A stretch of DNA of 52,483 nucleotides from Bacillus pseudomycoides (GCF_002582035.1 NZ_NUQE01000037.1:1-52483); one strand, 5' to 3'. Counted from the stretch's first letter, positions 25,715 to 37,832 are shown. Notes: generated by a model from the letters alone, not told the origin. Numbers and translations are program-made.

Positions 25715-27262
25715 TTATAGAGTTTCAGAAGTAGTTTTTCCTTGCATGTGTAATGCTATATAGTCAGGTCCACCAGCTTTAGAATCTGTACCAGACATGT
25801 TAAAGCCACCGAATGGTTGGTAACCTACGATTGCACCAGTACATCCACGGTTGAAGTATAAGTTACCAACGTGGAAGTCTTCACGTGCTTTTTCAATATG
25901 TTCACGGTTGTTAGAAACAACAGCTCCTGTTAAACCGTATTCTGTATTATTTGCAATTGCAAGCGCATGATCAAAGTCTTTTGCTTTACAGAATGCTACA
26001 ACTGGTCCGAAGATTTCTTCTTTCATAAGACGAGCATCTTCTGCAACGTCAGCGATGATTGTTGGTTTGATGAACCAACCTTGAGAATCATCACCTTCGC
26101 CACCTGTTACAAGTTTACCTTCTTCTTTACCAATCGCAACATAGCTCATTACTTTATCGAATGCAGCTTGGTCGTTAACTGGTCCCATGTTTGTACCTTG
26201 TACAGCTGGGTTTCCTACTGTTAACTCATTTGTTAATTCAATTGCACGGTTTAATACGTGATCATATACATCTTCATGAATTACCGCACGAGAACATGCA
26301 GAACATTTTTGTCCTGAGAAACCAAATGCAGATGCAACGATAGATTTTGCTGCTAATTCAAGATCTGCTTCTTTATCAACAACGATTGTATCTTTACCGC
26401 CCATTTCAGCGATAACACGTTTTAACCAAATTTGTCCTGGATTTACTTTTGCTGCGCGTTCGTAAATACGAATACCAACATCGCGTGATCCAGTGAAGCT
26501 GATGAAGCGTGTACGAGGATGATCAACTAAGTAATCTCCAACTTCAGATCCGCTACCAGGAATGAAGTTTACTACGCCTGCTGGTAAGCCAGCTTCTTCT
26601 AATACTTCCATAAACTTCGCAGCCACTACAGGTGTTGTACTAGCTGGTTTTAATAATACAGTGTTACCAGACACCAATGCAGCTGTTGTCATACCTGCCA
26701 TGATTGCAAATGGGAAATTCCAAGGAGAAATGATAACACCTACTCCTAATGGAATGTAAGAGAAACGGTTATATTCGATTGGACGGCTTTCTACTGGAAT
26801 GCCATCTTTTAATTTCAACATTTGACGACCATAATATTCCATGAAGTCGATTGCTTCTGCTGTATCAGCATCTGCCTCATTCCATGGTTTACCTGCTTCT
26901 TTCACAAGAATTGCGGAAAACTCATGTTTTCTGCGGCGAACGATTGCAGCTGCGCGGAATAAAATATCTGCGCGCATTTCTGGTTTCGTTTTTCTCCAAG
27001 TTTGGAATGTTTCATCCGCTACTTGCATTGCCTTTTCTGCTAATTCACGACTTGCTTTTGAAACGCGGCCAACGACCTCTTCTTTATTTGCAGGATTCAC
27101 AGAAACGATTTTATCGTCTGTAGTGATCTTTTCTCCCCCAATAATTAATGGATAGTCTTGTCCAAGATAAGATTCTACTTTCTTTAAACCTTCTTCAAAT
27201 GCTACTTTATTTGCCTCTACTGTAAAATCTGTAAATGGCTCATGTTTGTATGCTACTACCAT
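25715..27262 (-). CDS. pruA: L-glutamate gamma-semialdehyde dehydrogenase
   Basis: Oxidises 1-pyrroline-5-carboxylate (as glutamate semialdehyde) to glutamate with NAD+, the last step of proline and arginine breakdown; also called RocA. It is 515 residues, normal for the single-domain enzyme. Aldehyde dehydrogenase motifs are complete: [15 protein letters not shown] (177–191), [10 protein letters not shown], the general base E286 in IAEMGGKD and the nucleophile C320 in [11 protein letters not shown]. The ATG at 27262 has GGGGAGG eight bases upstream. No proline dehydrogenase or transporter gene adjoins it. Confidence 0.94.
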   Translation of the reverse strand: MVVAYKHEPFTDFTVEANKVAFEEGLKKVESYLGQDYPLIIGGEKITTDDKIVSVNPANKEEVVGRVSKASRELAEKAMQVADETFQTWRKTKPEMRADILFRAAAIVRRRKHEFSAILVKEAGKPWNEADADTAEAIDFMEYYGRQMLKLKDGIPVESRPIEYNRFSYIPLGVGVIISPWNFPFAIMAGMTTAALVSGNTVLLKPASTTPVVAAKFMEVLEEAGLPAGVVNFIPGSGSEVGDYLVDHPRTRFISFTGSRDVGIRIYERAAKVNPGQIWLKRVIAEMGGKDTIVVDKEADLELAAKSIVASAFGFSGQKCSACSRAVIHEDVYDHVLNRAIELTNELTVGNPAVQGTNMGPVNDQAAFDKVMSYVAIGKEEGKLVTGGEGDDSQGWFIKPTIIADVAEDARLMKEEIFGPVVAFCKAKDFDHALAIANNTEYGLTGAVVSNNREHIEKAREDFHVGNLYFNRGCTGAIVGYQPFGGFNMSGTDSKAGGPDYIALHMQGKTTSETL

Positions 27263-27390
27263 TATTTTAGCCTCCCCTTAGAAAAAAACGTTTACATAAT
27301 ACAACATTATTCTACACGATAATTTCGATTTGTTCAAATATTCTTAGACTTATATTTTAAAAATTAAATAATTTTTAAAATATAATAAAT

Positions 27391-27423
27391 AAAAAAACAA
27401 CATGATGCATATGCATCATGTTA
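27391..27423 (-). terminator. Terminator of the TSUP permease gene
   Basis: A perfect 24-base palindrome (AACATGATGCAT and its complement) that includes the stop codon region, followed by a seven-T run on the minus strand. Confidence 0.8.
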
Positions 27424-28191
27424 TAAAATATGAAAGTATTCCCCAAAATTTTTCCCTATTAACAAAATGGTTACTATCAAAAATAAAATTCGTATGTATC
27501 CTATACCCTGTTTAACAGCAAATCTTGAACCGAAATATGCCCCTGCAATCATTGATAAACCCATAATTAAACCATATTTAAAGTGAATTGCACCTAAAAA
27601 TAAAAATGTAATCAATGATACAATATTGCTAACAAAATTTAAAACTCGACCAGATGCTGCTGCCCCGATAAAATCCATTCCAATTAATAAAAATGCAAAA
27701 ATTAAAAATGAACCTGTTCCCGGTCCAAAAAAACCATCATAAAATCCAAGCATTAAAATGACGAAGTAAAATAAAAATGTTTTTCCTTTCGTCATTTTCT
27801 TATAGGTAGATACACTACCCCAATCTTTTTTTAGAATAATAAAAATCGCAATTAACACAAGTAAAACTAACACAAGAGGTTGCAAAACATCCGGTGGGAT
27901 GTACTTTACAACAACTGCCCCTGCAATTGCCCCAACAATTGTGAACGGAATGAGCTTTCCTACAATGCGAAAATCTACTTTTTTAGAACGAATAAAATAA
28001 ACCGTACTCGTAAACGATCCCATTGTTGCTGCTAATTTATTTGTAGCGATAGCCGAAGCTGGCGGCAATCCAATAAACATAAGCGCTGGAAGGGAAATTA
28101 AACCGCCTCCTCCAACCACAGAATCAATAAATGACGCTAAAAAACCGAAAGCAATGAGTAATATAATGACGTGCAAACTTAAATCTTCCAT
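27421..28191 (-). CDS. TSUP (TauE/SafE) family membrane permease
   Basis: A 256-residue membrane protein with seven to eight hydrophobic segments. The N-terminus FGFLASFIDSVVGGGGLISLPAL and the mirrored GFYDGFFGPGTGSFLIFAFL stretch are the two conserved repeats of the TauE/SafE family, which exports or imports sulfur-containing anions and other organic anions. Substrate cannot be assigned. The start at 28191 is an ATG with a weak AAGGGGA site. The stop codon is embedded in its terminator. It is monocistronic; a truncated bcr repeat lies in its upstream region. Confidence 0.87.
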   Translation of the reverse strand: MEDLSLHVIILLIAFGFLASFIDSVVGGGGLISLPALMFIGLPPASAIATNKLAATMGSFTSTVYFIRSKKVDFRIVGKLIPFTIVGAIAGAVVVKYIPPDVLQPLVLVLLVLIAIFIILKKDWGSVSTYKKMTKGKTFLFYFVILMLGFYDGFFGPGTGSFLIFAFLLIGMDFIGAAASGRVLNFVSNIVSLITFLFLGAIHFKYGLIMGLSMIAGAYFGSRFAVKQGIGYIRILFLIVTILLIGKNFGEYFHIL

Positions 28192-28280
28192 CTGTACTTT
28201 CCCTCAATCCCCTTTTTTATTAACAACATTAGAAATTATAACAAAATTTCTAATATAAAGTGAAACCTCATGACCAAAAA

Positions 28281-28382
28281 TATAAAGTGAAATTTTCATC
28301 AGTGAGGCTTTCTTTATCCCCCACCTATCCTATCTTCTTTACTTTCTCTGTTACTGCCCGCAAATACGGGGTAAATGCCCCC
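28281..28382. repeat. bcr1-type repeat, internally shortened
   Basis: Starts TATAAAGTGAAATTTTCATC and ends GGGGTAAATGCC, keeping the CCCCCACCTATC core and GTTACTGCCCG block but lacking the internal GGACTCCTC...AGGTGGGG arm of the full copy at 9595. A second partial start (TATAAAGTGAAAC) lies just before it at 28254. Confidence 0.65.
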
Positions 28383-28384
28383 AA

Positions 28385-28421
28385 TAAAAAAAGCCGCTCC
28401 TATAATAAGGAACGACTTCTT
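28385..28421 (-). terminator. Terminator of camS
   Basis: AAGCCGCTCCT pairs with AGGAACGACTT using G-U pairs, with a T run on the minus strand, directly past the camS stop. Confidence 0.75.
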
Positions 28422-28422
28422 C

Positions 28423-29604
28423 TTAATCTAAAATTTGGACAAACGGTTTATCTTGCTTTACGTCACGAATAATGATTGCTTCTGGACGTTCTACCGATTT
28501 AATCGTGACTTGTACTTTAACATAGTTAGGGAAATACTCCATAACAGCTCCAGCTACAAATTGTGTAAATCCAATAATTTCCGATTTTCCATTAAACTGA
28601 ACTGGAATTTCAAGCTTCATTTCTTTTAATTGACCATCTTTATAGAATCCTCTACCAACAACTGCAGTATAGTCTCCTTTAAAATAATCCGATAGTCTCT
28701 TTTCAAAATTCTTTACGATTGTTGCATCGTCACGATAATCCGTGTCTGCTTCACCCGAAGGGAATAAATAATATTTTTCATCAATTGCTTTCCAATCTCC
28801 TACTTTGTCATCGCCTTTATCAACTGTTGTATATGATAAGTATGATCCTGGTACAAGTGAAGATTTAGACTCTTGTCGATAAATCGCAAAAGTAATTGGA
28901 ACATTTTTCAATTCATCTTTCTGTCGCAAAATCGGTAAAATCTCTTGCGCCATTTGCTTACCCTGTTTTAACAATTCTTCGTCCGAGATTTTAGATTCAC
29001 GCGGATAACCGTGTTCTTCTGTATAATAATTAACGGAATTCATCGCAAGACCAATGACAACTCCACCTAACTCTGCTTGATTGTTATCTTTTATTTTTAA
29101 ATAATCTTGCTCTAAAATTTGTGCTAAATAAAGTGGACTCTTTTCATTTCTTGCTTGTAATGATTCCGATTCTCCTGCTGGTAACGCTGGATTTAAACCA
29201 TTTGGAAGCTTCTTCTTGGACACTTTTTCTAAATTAGCTTGGTCCTCAGGTGTACGCTGTCTGCCCAATAGTGCTTGTATCGTATCTTTATCTAAATACT
29301 TTCCTTCCTGGAAGAAATAATCCTTCGTATCATATAATTCTTTCGAAATACGCATTAACCCTGTTTCAAATTCATCAACATCTAAACGGCTATTTAACCC
29401 TTGTGCAGCTAACCCACGTGCTGAACCTGTTTCAAATGGAACTGCCGTTTTATAATAATCATCCGAAACCGAATATTTCGGAATAACCGCTTTACTCTTC
29501 GAATCCCCGGATTTTTCTACAACTTTATCTTCTTTTCTCAAATCAGTGCTACAGCCACCGAGAAATAATCCAAGGCTTAACACTGCTAATATAACTTTTT
29601 TCAT
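28423..29604 (-). CDS. camS: CamS-family lipoprotein (sex pheromone precursor family)
   Basis: A 393-residue lipoprotein; the B. subtilis counterpart is YerH. The start is set at ATG 29604 (MKKVILAVLSLGLFLGGC), giving a textbook lipoprotein signal with Cys18; the frame extends upstream but overlaps ligA and lacks a signal. AGAGGTG lies ten bases before the ATG. Two CamS repeats follow, with motifs such as YYKTAVPFETG and VVGRGFYKDG. In staphylococci and enterococci the signal peptide of CamS-type proteins yields peptide pheromones; in Bacillus the role is unknown. It directly follows ligA (16-base gap) at the end of pcrB–pcrA–ligA–camS. Confidence 0.92.
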   Translation of the reverse strand: MKKVILAVLSLGLFLGGCSTDLRKEDKVVEKSGDSKSKAVIPKYSVSDDYYKTAVPFETGSARGLAAQGLNSRLDVDEFETGLMRISKELYDTKDYFFQEGKYLDKDTIQALLGRQRTPEDQANLEKVSKKKLPNGLNPALPAGESESLQARNEKSPLYLAQILEQDYLKIKDNNQAELGGVVIGLAMNSVNYYTEEHGYPRESKISDEELLKQGKQMAQEILPILRQKDELKNVPITFAIYRQESKSSLVPGSYLSYTTVDKGDDKVGDWKAIDEKYYLFPSGEADTDYRDDATIVKNFEKRLSDYFKGDYTAVVGRGFYKDGQLKEMKLEIPVQFNGKSEIIGFTQFVAGAVMEYFPNYVKVQVTIKSVERPEAIIIRDVKQDKPFVQILD

Positions 29605-29620
29605 GGTAACTTTGCACCTC

Positions 29621-31645
<2,025 letters not shown>

Positions 31646-33892
31646 TTACACTTTCGTAACTGGCGCAAATTTAGCCAATAATCGTTTAATGCCAATTGGA
31701 CTTGGGAACGCGATGTCTAATTCTTTCGCATCTCCTTCGCCTTTCACACTCACAACAGTACCAATGCCCCATTTTTGATGTGATGCTTTATCACCAACTG
31801 ACCAGCCAATTTGCTCACCGCCTGTTGTTTTCACAGCAGGACGAACAAAGGCTGAGCGTGAACGAGTTGTCGTTGTCGTTGTAGTCGTAGGTTTTGACCT
31901 TGTACTAAAGCTTTCACGCTTTGGCTTTACCTCATGAAGCGTTTCAATGAGCCCCTCAGGAATTTCAGAGATGAAACGTGATTCTGCATTCATGCTTGTT
32001 CTACCAAATATCGTTCGCATTTGGGCATTCGTTAGGTACAGTTCTTCTTCCGCACGTGTAATACCAACGTATGCTAAGCGGCGTTCTTCTTGCATTTCAT
32101 CTTCTTCCATTAAAGAGCGTGTATGCGGGAAAATCCCTTCCTCTAGCCCTAAAATAAAGACGACGGGAAATTCTAATCCTTTTGCAGAGTGCATTGTCAT
32201 TAGAATCACTTCTTCACCAGCAGTTGGATCTTCATCTACGCGGTCAATGTCAGCAACAAGTGCTAAATCCGTTAAGAACGCAACAAGGCTCTTATCTTCG
32301 CTTTGCGATTCAAACGTTTGTGTAACAGATAAGAATTCTTCTAAGTTTTCTAAACGTCCTTCTGATTCTAATGTACGTTCATTCTTCAGTGCATCACGGT
32401 AACCCGTTTTGTCTAACACTTCCTCAACAAGCTCTGTTACTGATAAATACTCTTGCATGTTCACCCAATTATGAAGTTGCTTTGCAAATTCGGCTACTGT
32501 CTTCGTAATTTTTGCACTTAGTCCAACGTGTTCAATTTCATCTAATACAGCCGTCAGCGAAAGACCATTTTGCACGCCATAATTAATAATTTTATCAATA
32601 GATGTTGCTCCGACACCGCGTTTTGGTACATTAATAATACGACCGAAACTAATTTCATCATCAGGATTCGCAATTAAACGTAAATATGCCAATATATCTT
32701 TAATTTCTTTACGATCGTAGAACTTAATTCCACCGACAATTTTATATGGAATATTGGACTTCAGGAAAATCTCCTCGACCATACGAGACTGAGCATTTGT
32801 ACGATATAGTACAGCAAAGTCTGTATACTTTCGATTGCCCATTTGCACTTCATCACGAATCTTTTTCGCGACAAAGTAAGCCTCATCCTTTTCAGTTGCA
32901 GCACGGTAATACGAAATTTTACTCCCTAATTGATTATCCGTCCATAACTTCTTCGGTCTACGGTTCATATTATTTTCAATAACAGCATTCGCCGCATTTA
33001 AAATACTTTGTGTCGAGCGATAGTTTTGCTCCAGTAAAATAACTTGTGCATTTTCATAATCTTTTTCAAACGACAAGATATTAGCAATATCTGCCCCACG
33101 CCAGCGATAAATAGATTGATCCGAGTCCCCAACTACGCAAAGGTTTTTAAAACGAGCGGCCAATTTATTAACAAGAATGTATTGAGCACGGTTCGTATCT
33201 TGATACTCATCAACGTGAATATATTGGAATTTACGTTGATAAAACTCCAGTACCTCTGGGATACGCTCAAATAATTGAATCGTCGTCATAATTAAATCAT
33301 CAAAATCAAGCGCATTATTTTTGAGAAGACGCTTTTGATACTCTGTATACACATCGCTTGTCATCTTTTCGTATGGATCTGCAATTGAGATTTCCTTCGC
33401 ATATTTTTCTGCAGATAACAATTCATTTTTCGCATTACTAATTGTCGCAAGAACAGAACGAGGTTCAAACTTCTTTGGATCAATATTGCGCTCTTTCATA
33501 ATTTTTTTCACAACTGTTAATTGGTCACTTGCATCTAAAATCGTAAAGTTACGATTAACGCCGATGCGATCAATATCGCGTCGTAAAATACGAACACACA
33601 TGGAGTGGAATGTTGAAATCCAAATATCCTCTGCTTCTGGGCCAACAAGCTTGTCAATACGCTCACGCATTTCACGTGCTGCTTTATTTGTAAACGTAAT
33701 CGCTAATACATTCCACGGTGCAACACCTTTTTCACCAAGTAAATAAGCAATTCGGTGCGTTAACACACGCGTCTTACCACTACCTGCACCTGCCATAAGT
33801 AACAGCGGTCCCGCTGTTGTTTGTACAGCTTTTTGCTGCTGTGGGTTTAATCCTGTTAATAATTTTTCTGTTCTACTCATGTATTCGGTCAC
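31646..33892 (-). CDS. pcrA: DNA helicase PcrA (UvrD/Rep family)
   Basis: A 748-residue superfamily 1A helicase needed for replication restart and repair. Walker A is MAGAGSGKT (residues 33–41), Walker B region [11 protein letters not shown], motif [19 protein letters not shown] and motif [13 protein letters not shown]. The C-terminal tail (about 660–748) has a Thr-Ser-rich stretch and the RNA-polymerase-binding Tudor-like end ([19 protein letters not shown]). The start is a GTG at 33892 placed right after the pcrB stop with AAAGGAG five bases before it; an ATG four codons later is an alternative. Confidence 0.95.
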   Translation of the reverse strand: MTEYMSRTEKLLTGLNPQQQKAVQTTAGPLLLMAGAGSGKTRVLTHRIAYLLGEKGVAPWNVLAITFTNKAAREMRERIDKLVGPEAEDIWISTFHSMCVRILRRDIDRIGVNRNFTILDASDQLTVVKKIMKERNIDPKKFEPRSVLATISNAKNELLSAEKYAKEISIADPYEKMTSDVYTEYQKRLLKNNALDFDDLIMTTIQLFERIPEVLEFYQRKFQYIHVDEYQDTNRAQYILVNKLAARFKNLCVVGDSDQSIYRWRGADIANILSFEKDYENAQVILLEQNYRSTQSILNAANAVIENNMNRRPKKLWTDNQLGSKISYYRAATEKDEAYFVAKKIRDEVQMGNRKYTDFAVLYRTNAQSRMVEEIFLKSNIPYKIVGGIKFYDRKEIKDILAYLRLIANPDDEISFGRIINVPKRGVGATSIDKIINYGVQNGLSLTAVLDEIEHVGLSAKITKTVAEFAKQLHNWVNMQEYLSVTELVEEVLDKTGYRDALKNERTLESEGRLENLEEFLSVTQTFESQSEDKSLVAFLTDLALVADIDRVDEDPTAGEEVILMTMHSAKGLEFPVVFILGLEEGIFPHTRSLMEEDEMQEERRLAYVGITRAEEELYLTNAQMRTIFGRTSMNAESRFISEIPEGLIETLHEVKPKRESFSTRSKPTTTTTTTTRSRSAFVRPAVKTTGGEQIGWSVGDKASHQKWGIGTVVSVKGEGDAKELDIAFPSPIGIKRLLAKFAPVTKV

Positions 33893-34582
33893 CTACTCTC
33901 CTTTTACAGCTTTTACTGTTGCTAAAGCTTTCTTTATATCTTCATAAATTAAATTTCCAACAACGACTGTATCCGCATACTGTGCCATTTCCTTCGCTTG
34001 GTCTGCACTTACAATTCCACCGCCGTAATATAATGTTGCATTTTGCAACTCAGCTTTCACTTTTCTTACGAGTTCCACATCTCCATATGTGCCGCTGTAT
34101 TCTAAGTAAAAAATCGGTAAATGAAGAAGTTTATCAGCCATACGTGCATATGCAATCACATCGTCTTCTGATAACTCACAGTTTGCTTCTGTTAACTTTG
34201 CCACTTTCGCTTCTGGATTTAACACACAGTATCCTTGCATAAAAATTTCATCCCAGTTCATAACATCTCCAAATTCTTTCAATGCCGTATGGTGAAGGCC
34301 CGTTACCCATTCGACCTTTCGACTATTTAATACGCTCGGGATGTAATAAAAATCGAATCCTGGTGTAACAGAATCCATTGTTGAAACTTCTAATACACAA
34401 GGAACCGCATATCTACGAATGCTTACTAGCATATGCAATACGTTATCAATTGTAATTCCATCACTTCCGCCTACAATTACAGCGTCCGTTCCTGATTCAC
34501 AAATAAGTTCTAAATGTTCATCGCTTAACTCCTTATTCGGGTCAAGCTTAAATACATGTTTCCACTGTGAAATATCGTACAT
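33893..34582 (-). CDS. pcrB: Heptaprenylglyceryl phosphate synthase
   Basis: A 229-residue TIM-barrel prenyltransferase that joins heptaprenyl diphosphate to sn-glycerol-1-phosphate, giving the unusual archaeal-type ether lipid found in Bacillus. Family segments are present: DPNKELSDEHLELICESG, VIVGGSDGITIDNV, YLEYSGTYGD and LYYGGGIVSADQA for the phosphate-binding site. Its stop codon directly abuts the pcrA start, so the two genes are co-translated or at least co-transcribed. It starts at ATG 34582 with AAAGGG ten bases upstream. Confidence 0.94.
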   Translation of the reverse strand: MYDISQWKHVFKLDPNKELSDEHLELICESGTDAVIVGGSDGITIDNVLHMLVSIRRYAVPCVLEVSTMDSVTPGFDFYYIPSVLNSRKVEWVTGLHHTALKEFGDVMNWDEIFMQGYCVLNPEAKVAKLTEANCELSEDDVIAYARMADKLLHLPIFYLEYSGTYGDVELVRKVKAELQNATLYYGGGIVSADQAKEMAQYADTVVVGNLIYEDIKKALATVKAVKGE

Positions 34583-34779
34583 GAAAACACCCTTTCTTTT
34601 TATCTAATCGCCTTTACACATTCTTTCATTATAACAAAAAATAATGTGCTGACACACATTCCATATAACATCTTTTTCTACGTCAAATGTTGGATTGTAT
34701 ATAGAGAAAGCATGAAAGGAACAATAACTTTTGAAATAGATATTTCTATTTCAAAGCTGATGAAGAGGGAGTGAATGTC

Positions 34780-35163
34780 TTGTTCAAGCAAAACATCGGC
34801 ACAATAAATGCCTTTATTCGTATTACCATTGGTCTTGTTATACTTAGCTGCAATATAGCAAAGCTGGCAAGAAGACCATGGCGTATTTGGCCCAAACTTA
34901 TGCTTTGGGTTGGAGCAATGAGAATTGCAGAAGGAATCGTTCGTTTCTGTCCTATTGTAGCAGCATGTAAACTCGGTAAATATATGAATATCCCGGATTT
35001 AAAAATGCCTGGCATGGATCTTATGAAGAATGGACAACCTAATAAACAAGAAGCACATCATACTTCTCATGACGAAAAGAAAACAAGCTCTGGAAGTTAT
35101 GATGCTTCTGATAAGGAAATTGAGTCTGAGATTGAAAAGGCTCTTATGTCCAAACCGCTTTGA
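34780..35163 (+). CDS. DUF2892 membrane protein
   Basis: A 127-residue protein. The start is taken as TTG 34780 (MFKQNIGTINAFIRITIGL) because GAGGGAG lies eight bases upstream and family members start there; a GTG at 34771 overlaps the Shine-Dalgarno. Two membrane helices (about residues 10–27 and 40–62) form the DUF2892 (YgaP-like) domain, with a CPIVAAC pair on the far side. A polar tail rich in K, H, S and E follows (about 70–127). Function is unknown in Bacillus; YgaP in E. coli links such a domain to a rhodanese. Confidence 0.75.
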   Translation: MFKQNIGTINAFIRITIGLVILSCNIAKLARRPWRIWPKLMLWVGAMRIAEGIVRFCPIVAACKLGKYMNIPDLKMPGMDLMKNGQPNKQEAHHTSHDEKKTSSGSYDASDKEIESEIEKALMSKPL

Positions 35164-35188
35164 ATCATTTGTCACTATAAGATGCTCT

Positions 35189-35231
35189 AAAAGAAACTTA
35201 GCTGCTGCAGTGGGCGGCTAAGTTTTCTTTT
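35189..35231 (+). terminator. Terminator of the DUF2892 gene
   Basis: AAAGAAACTTAGC pairs with GCTAAGTTTTCTTT around a GC-containing loop, followed by T-rich sequence. Confidence 0.85.
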
Positions 35232-35364
35232 ATATTATTTTACCACAAAAAGAACTAATGTTCGATTTTTGGTTGCTTTTTTATTTTTCTAAAAATTAGG
35301 ATATATCCTATTGTCATCTTTTATATAAAAGTGATATCATTTTTATATCAAGGGAGGCGAAAAT

Positions 35365-36210
35365 ATGAAAGAAAAACAAGTATTTCATGTAAACGGCTTT
35401 TTAGGAATAGTTGTCATTCTAGTTTTAATTGGTATCGGTGTATTCAGCCTTATTAATGAATTATTCGTTATTGGTGTTATCTCGTTTTTATTAGCAGTAA
35501 TCCTCGCAAGTGGCATTGGTATGGTCCAGCCAAACCAAGCAAAAGTAATTACATTTTTCGGTAACTATTTAGGAACAATTCGTGAAAATGGCCTATTTTT
35601 AACAATTCCATTTGCACTTCGTCAGACTGTTTCTCTTCGTGTAGAGAACTTTAATAGTAAGAAATTAAAAGTAAATGATGTGGATGGAAACCCAATTGAA
35701 ATCGCAGCTGTTGTTGTATACAAAGTCATCGATTCTGCAAAAGCAATCTTTGGTGTCGAACATTATGATGCCTTCGTAGAAATTCAAAGTGAAACAGCAA
35801 TTCGCCATGTAGCAACGAAATATCCGTATGATAATTTCCAAGATGAAAACATCATTACACTGCGTGGAAACTCAGAAGAAATTTCCGAAGAGTTGAAACG
35901 AGAATTAGAAGCACGTTTAGAAATTGCAGGAGTAGAAGTACTCGAAACTCGCTTAACGCACTTAGCTTATGCAACAGAAATTGCACATGCAATGCTTCAG
36001 CGCCAACAAGCAAAAGCAGTATTAGCCGCAAGAAAAGAAATTGTAGAAGGCGCCGTACAAATGGCGAAAGATTCTATTCAAAGATTAGATGAAGAAGGTG
36101 TACTTGATTTAGATGACGAGCGAAAAGCAAATATGGTTAATAACTTATTAGTTGCCATTGTTTCCGATAAAGGAGCACAGCCTGTCATTAATGCAGGAAG
36201 TCTATATTAA
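35365..36210 (+). CDS. SPFH/Band 7 domain membrane protein
   Basis: A 281-residue membrane-anchored protein. Two hydrophobic segments (about residues 9–28 and 31–54) precede the SPFH core: GMVQPNQAKVITFFGNYLGT and VDGNPIEIAAVVVYKVIDSAKAIFGVEHY. The C-terminal part is a coiled-coil (HAMLQRQQAKAVLAARKEIV). Proteins of this class scaffold membrane microdomains. The start at 35365 has AGGGAGG seven bases upstream. A ribbon-helix-helix gene begins 15 bases after it, and both end at one terminator, so the two are probably an operon. Confidence 0.9.
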   Translation: MKEKQVFHVNGFLGIVVILVLIGIGVFSLINELFVIGVISFLLAVILASGIGMVQPNQAKVITFFGNYLGTIRENGLFLTIPFALRQTVSLRVENFNSKKLKVNDVDGNPIEIAAVVVYKVIDSAKAIFGVEHYDAFVEIQSETAIRHVATKYPYDNFQDENIITLRGNSEEISEELKRELEARLEIAGVEVLETRLTHLAYATEIAHAMLQRQQAKAVLAARKEIVEGAVQMAKDSIQRLDEEGVLDLDDERKANMVNNLLVAIVSDKGAQPVINAGSLY

Positions 36211-36225
36211 AGGTTGTTAGTAATT

Positions 36226-36390
36226 ATGGCTAAAAAGAAAAGTTTTCCATTACGAATCGATCCCGAGTTGTACGCAGTCATTGAAAGATGGGCAAACGAC
36301 GAATTTCGAAGTGTGAATGCTCATATTGAATATTTACTTCGCGAGATGGCGAAGCAAAACGGCAAGATAAAAAAAGACAACGAGTCCTAA
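36226..36390 (+). CDS. Small ribbon-helix-helix (Arc-type) protein
   Basis: A 54-residue protein too short for most gene callers: [20 protein letters not shown], then [20 protein letters not shown] and a lysine-rich tail. The [10 protein letters not shown] strand, helix and [10 protein letters not shown] helix match Arc/MetJ-type ribbon-helix-helix DNA-binding proteins, often labelled antitoxin-like. No toxin partner is present; the preceding gene encodes the SPFH protein, and only 15 bases separate them. It may regulate that operon or act elsewhere. The ribosome binding site (AAAGG, about 13 bases away) is weak, so translation is probably coupled. Confidence 0.85.
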   Translation: MAKKKSFPLRIDPELYAVIERWANDEFRSVNAHIEYLLREMAKQNGKIKKDNES

Positions 36391-36415
36391 CTTTTGATAA
36401 GTAGGACTCGTTTTT
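36380..36415 (+). terminator. Terminator of the SPFH operon
   Basis: ACGAGTCCTA and TAGGACTCGT form a perfect stem, followed by TTTTTCTTTT; it overlaps the last codons of the small gene. Confidence 0.9.
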
Positions 36416-36461
36416 CTTTTAGAGGTATCGCCGTCAAGCTAAGCCTAAGTAAGAATGAATT

Positions 36462-36512
36462 AATCTAAAAACAGATATTTTGATGTGTGTTCAAAACACC
36501 TATTTTTAGATT
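36462..36512 (-). terminator. Terminator-like hairpin after DUF1801 gene
   Basis: AATCTAAAAA pairs with TTTTTAGATT, with an inner TGTGT/ACACA-type stem. It lies about 20 bases past the stop of the gene ending at 36535. Confidence 0.55.
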
Positions 36513-36534
36513 GATTTGATTTCCATAAATTTCA

Positions 36535-36957
36535 TTACTGATTTGGATACGTCTCTTTCAAAAAACTTACAGATTGTTCGATTAGCGCTTTTAGAACATT
36601 AATATCGACGTCTGCTACTTTATTAATATATATACATGATTTTCCAGACGTGTATTTCCCAAAGTTTTTTAATAGTTCTTCTCGCCTAGGATCACCAGTT
36701 GCAAAATATAAACTAATTTTGGCTTTTCTGGGGGAAAAGCCTACTAACGGGGCATCTCCTTCATGACCGGATGCATATTTATAATGATATGCTCCAAAGC
36801 CGATAATGCTCGGTCCCCACATCTTTGCTGTATATCCTGTTGTTTCAGTAAATATATCTAATAATTGATATGCGTTTTCTCGTTTTTTTGGACTTTCAAC
36901 ACTTTCAATAAACTCAATTACACTATTGTTGGTTTCTGTCGTTTTGAGTTTGTACAT
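36535..36957 (-). CDS. DUF1801 domain protein
   Basis: A 140-residue cytoplasmic protein. The core AYQLLDIFTETTGYTAKMWG, then PSIIGFGAYHYKYASG, SPRKAKISLYFA and LGKYTSGKSCIYI-like ending are the DUF1801 (YdhG/frataxin-like fold) pattern. Some members have been described as intracellular iron chaperones, but this assignment is not secure here. The start at 36957 follows AGGGGTG at a suitable distance. It is monocistronic. Confidence 0.8.
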   Translation of the reverse strand: MYKLKTTETNNSVIEFIESVESPKKRENAYQLLDIFTETTGYTAKMWGPSIIGFGAYHYKYASGHEGDAPLVGFSPRKAKISLYFATGDPRREELLKNFGKYTSGKSCIYINKVADVDINVLKALIEQSVSFLKETYPNQ

Positions 36958-37226
36958 ATTAGAGGCACCCCTTTTTAAATATAAGTTTCATCACATATAT
37001 AATTATAATACAGGGGGCACCATACATATCTATCCAGTTAAAATAAATTTGTATCCATATAACGAAACAAGCGCTATTCTTTTTGTAGAAATCCGCAGAA
37101 AAGACGGCATTTTTTACACTTAGGGATAATTGGTATCCTTAAGTTGATAGGCATGAGGCAAATCCCAATACCTATAAAACAGCCTCCTAGTAATTAGGAG
37201 GCTGTTTGTTATTTTATGCATCACAA
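36958..37226. other. Intergenic region between DUF1801 and lipoprotein genes
   Basis: Upstream region of the DUF1801 gene and downstream region of the lipoprotein gene. A frame ending at 37123 on the plus strand reads INLYPYNETSAILFVEIRRK, but it has no start site and I cannot support it as a gene. The terminator at 37177 is given separately. Confidence 0.4.
37177..37207 (-). terminator. Terminator of the DUF4878-like lipoprotein gene
   Basis: AAACAGCCTCCTA pairs perfectly with TAGGAGGCTGTTT around a short loop, about 20 bases past the stop at 37227. Confidence 0.88.
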
Positions 37227-37832
37227 TTATTTAGTACCAAACATTTTATCTATTGATTTTGAATTTGCAAACAATGCTTCCTGTAAATTTTCATCAGAAA
37301 CAATTTTATAGTCACCATCTTTGTCTTTCTTTAAGTTCAGCGTAACTGTACGAGTCACCATTGTCGCATCTTTATCAGACAAGTTCTTAACAAGGGTTGT
37401 CGTCATCATTTGCTCCATTGCCTTATCAGATTGTTCTTGGTTTTCGCTAAACGCACTTGCAAAAGCCATAGGCATGATCTCTCCGATTGTCTTTGTAGTT
37501 GCAACGGCCATATCAACAGAGGTGATCTTTACTTTAATCTTTGCTTGATCATCTTTCTTGGATACTTGTTCTGGTTTTTCAAATTTATAGTTCTTTCCGA
37601 TTGCATTGAATACTGCCTTCCCATCGATGCCATCTTCTTTTTTATTTAGATTACTAAAGTCATAACCCTTATCACTTTTATAGACAAAAGTACTTGCTTT
37701 TTCATAATCTCCCTTTTGTATCGCTGTCAAAAATTCTTGTACAGTATCTTTGGGATTCGAGCATCCTGCCAATACACTCATTAATAATCCTATCATCACG
37801 ACAAATGTCAATGATTTAAACCTCTTTTTCAT
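37227..37832 (-). CDS. Lipoprotein with DUF4878/DUF5105-like domain
   Basis: A 201-residue lipoprotein. The signal peptide ends VLAGC with the acylated Cys24. The rest begins NPKDTVQEFLTAIQKGDYEKAS, the usual start of the NTF2-like DUF4878/DUF5105 family, in which a helical 'one extra domain per ligand' fold follows; the C-terminus has a beta-strand TVTLNLKKDKDGDYKIVSDE. Members are extracytoplasmic and of unknown function. AGGAGG precedes the ATG at 37832. It is monocistronic. Confidence 0.82.
   Translation of the reverse strand: MKKRFKSLTFVVMIGLLMSVLAGCSNPKDTVQEFLTAIQKGDYEKASTFVYKSDKGYDFSNLNKKEDGIDGKAVFNAIGKNYKFEKPEQVSKKDDQAKIKVKITSVDMAVATTKTIGEIMPMAFASAFSENQEQSDKAMEQMMTTTLVKNLSDKDATMVTRTVTLNLKKDKDGDYKIVSDENLQEALFANSKSIDKMFGTK

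Noticed and set aside
36226-36390. Toxin–antitoxin module
   Set aside because: The ribbon-helix-helix protein is antitoxin-like in fold, but no toxin-like gene adjoins it; the neighbour is an SPFH membrane protein.
36926-37123. 65-residue plus-strand frame ending INLYPYNETSAILFVEIRRK
   Set aside because: It begins inside the DUF1801 gene on the other strand and has no start site; the tail is protein-like but cannot be supported as a gene.
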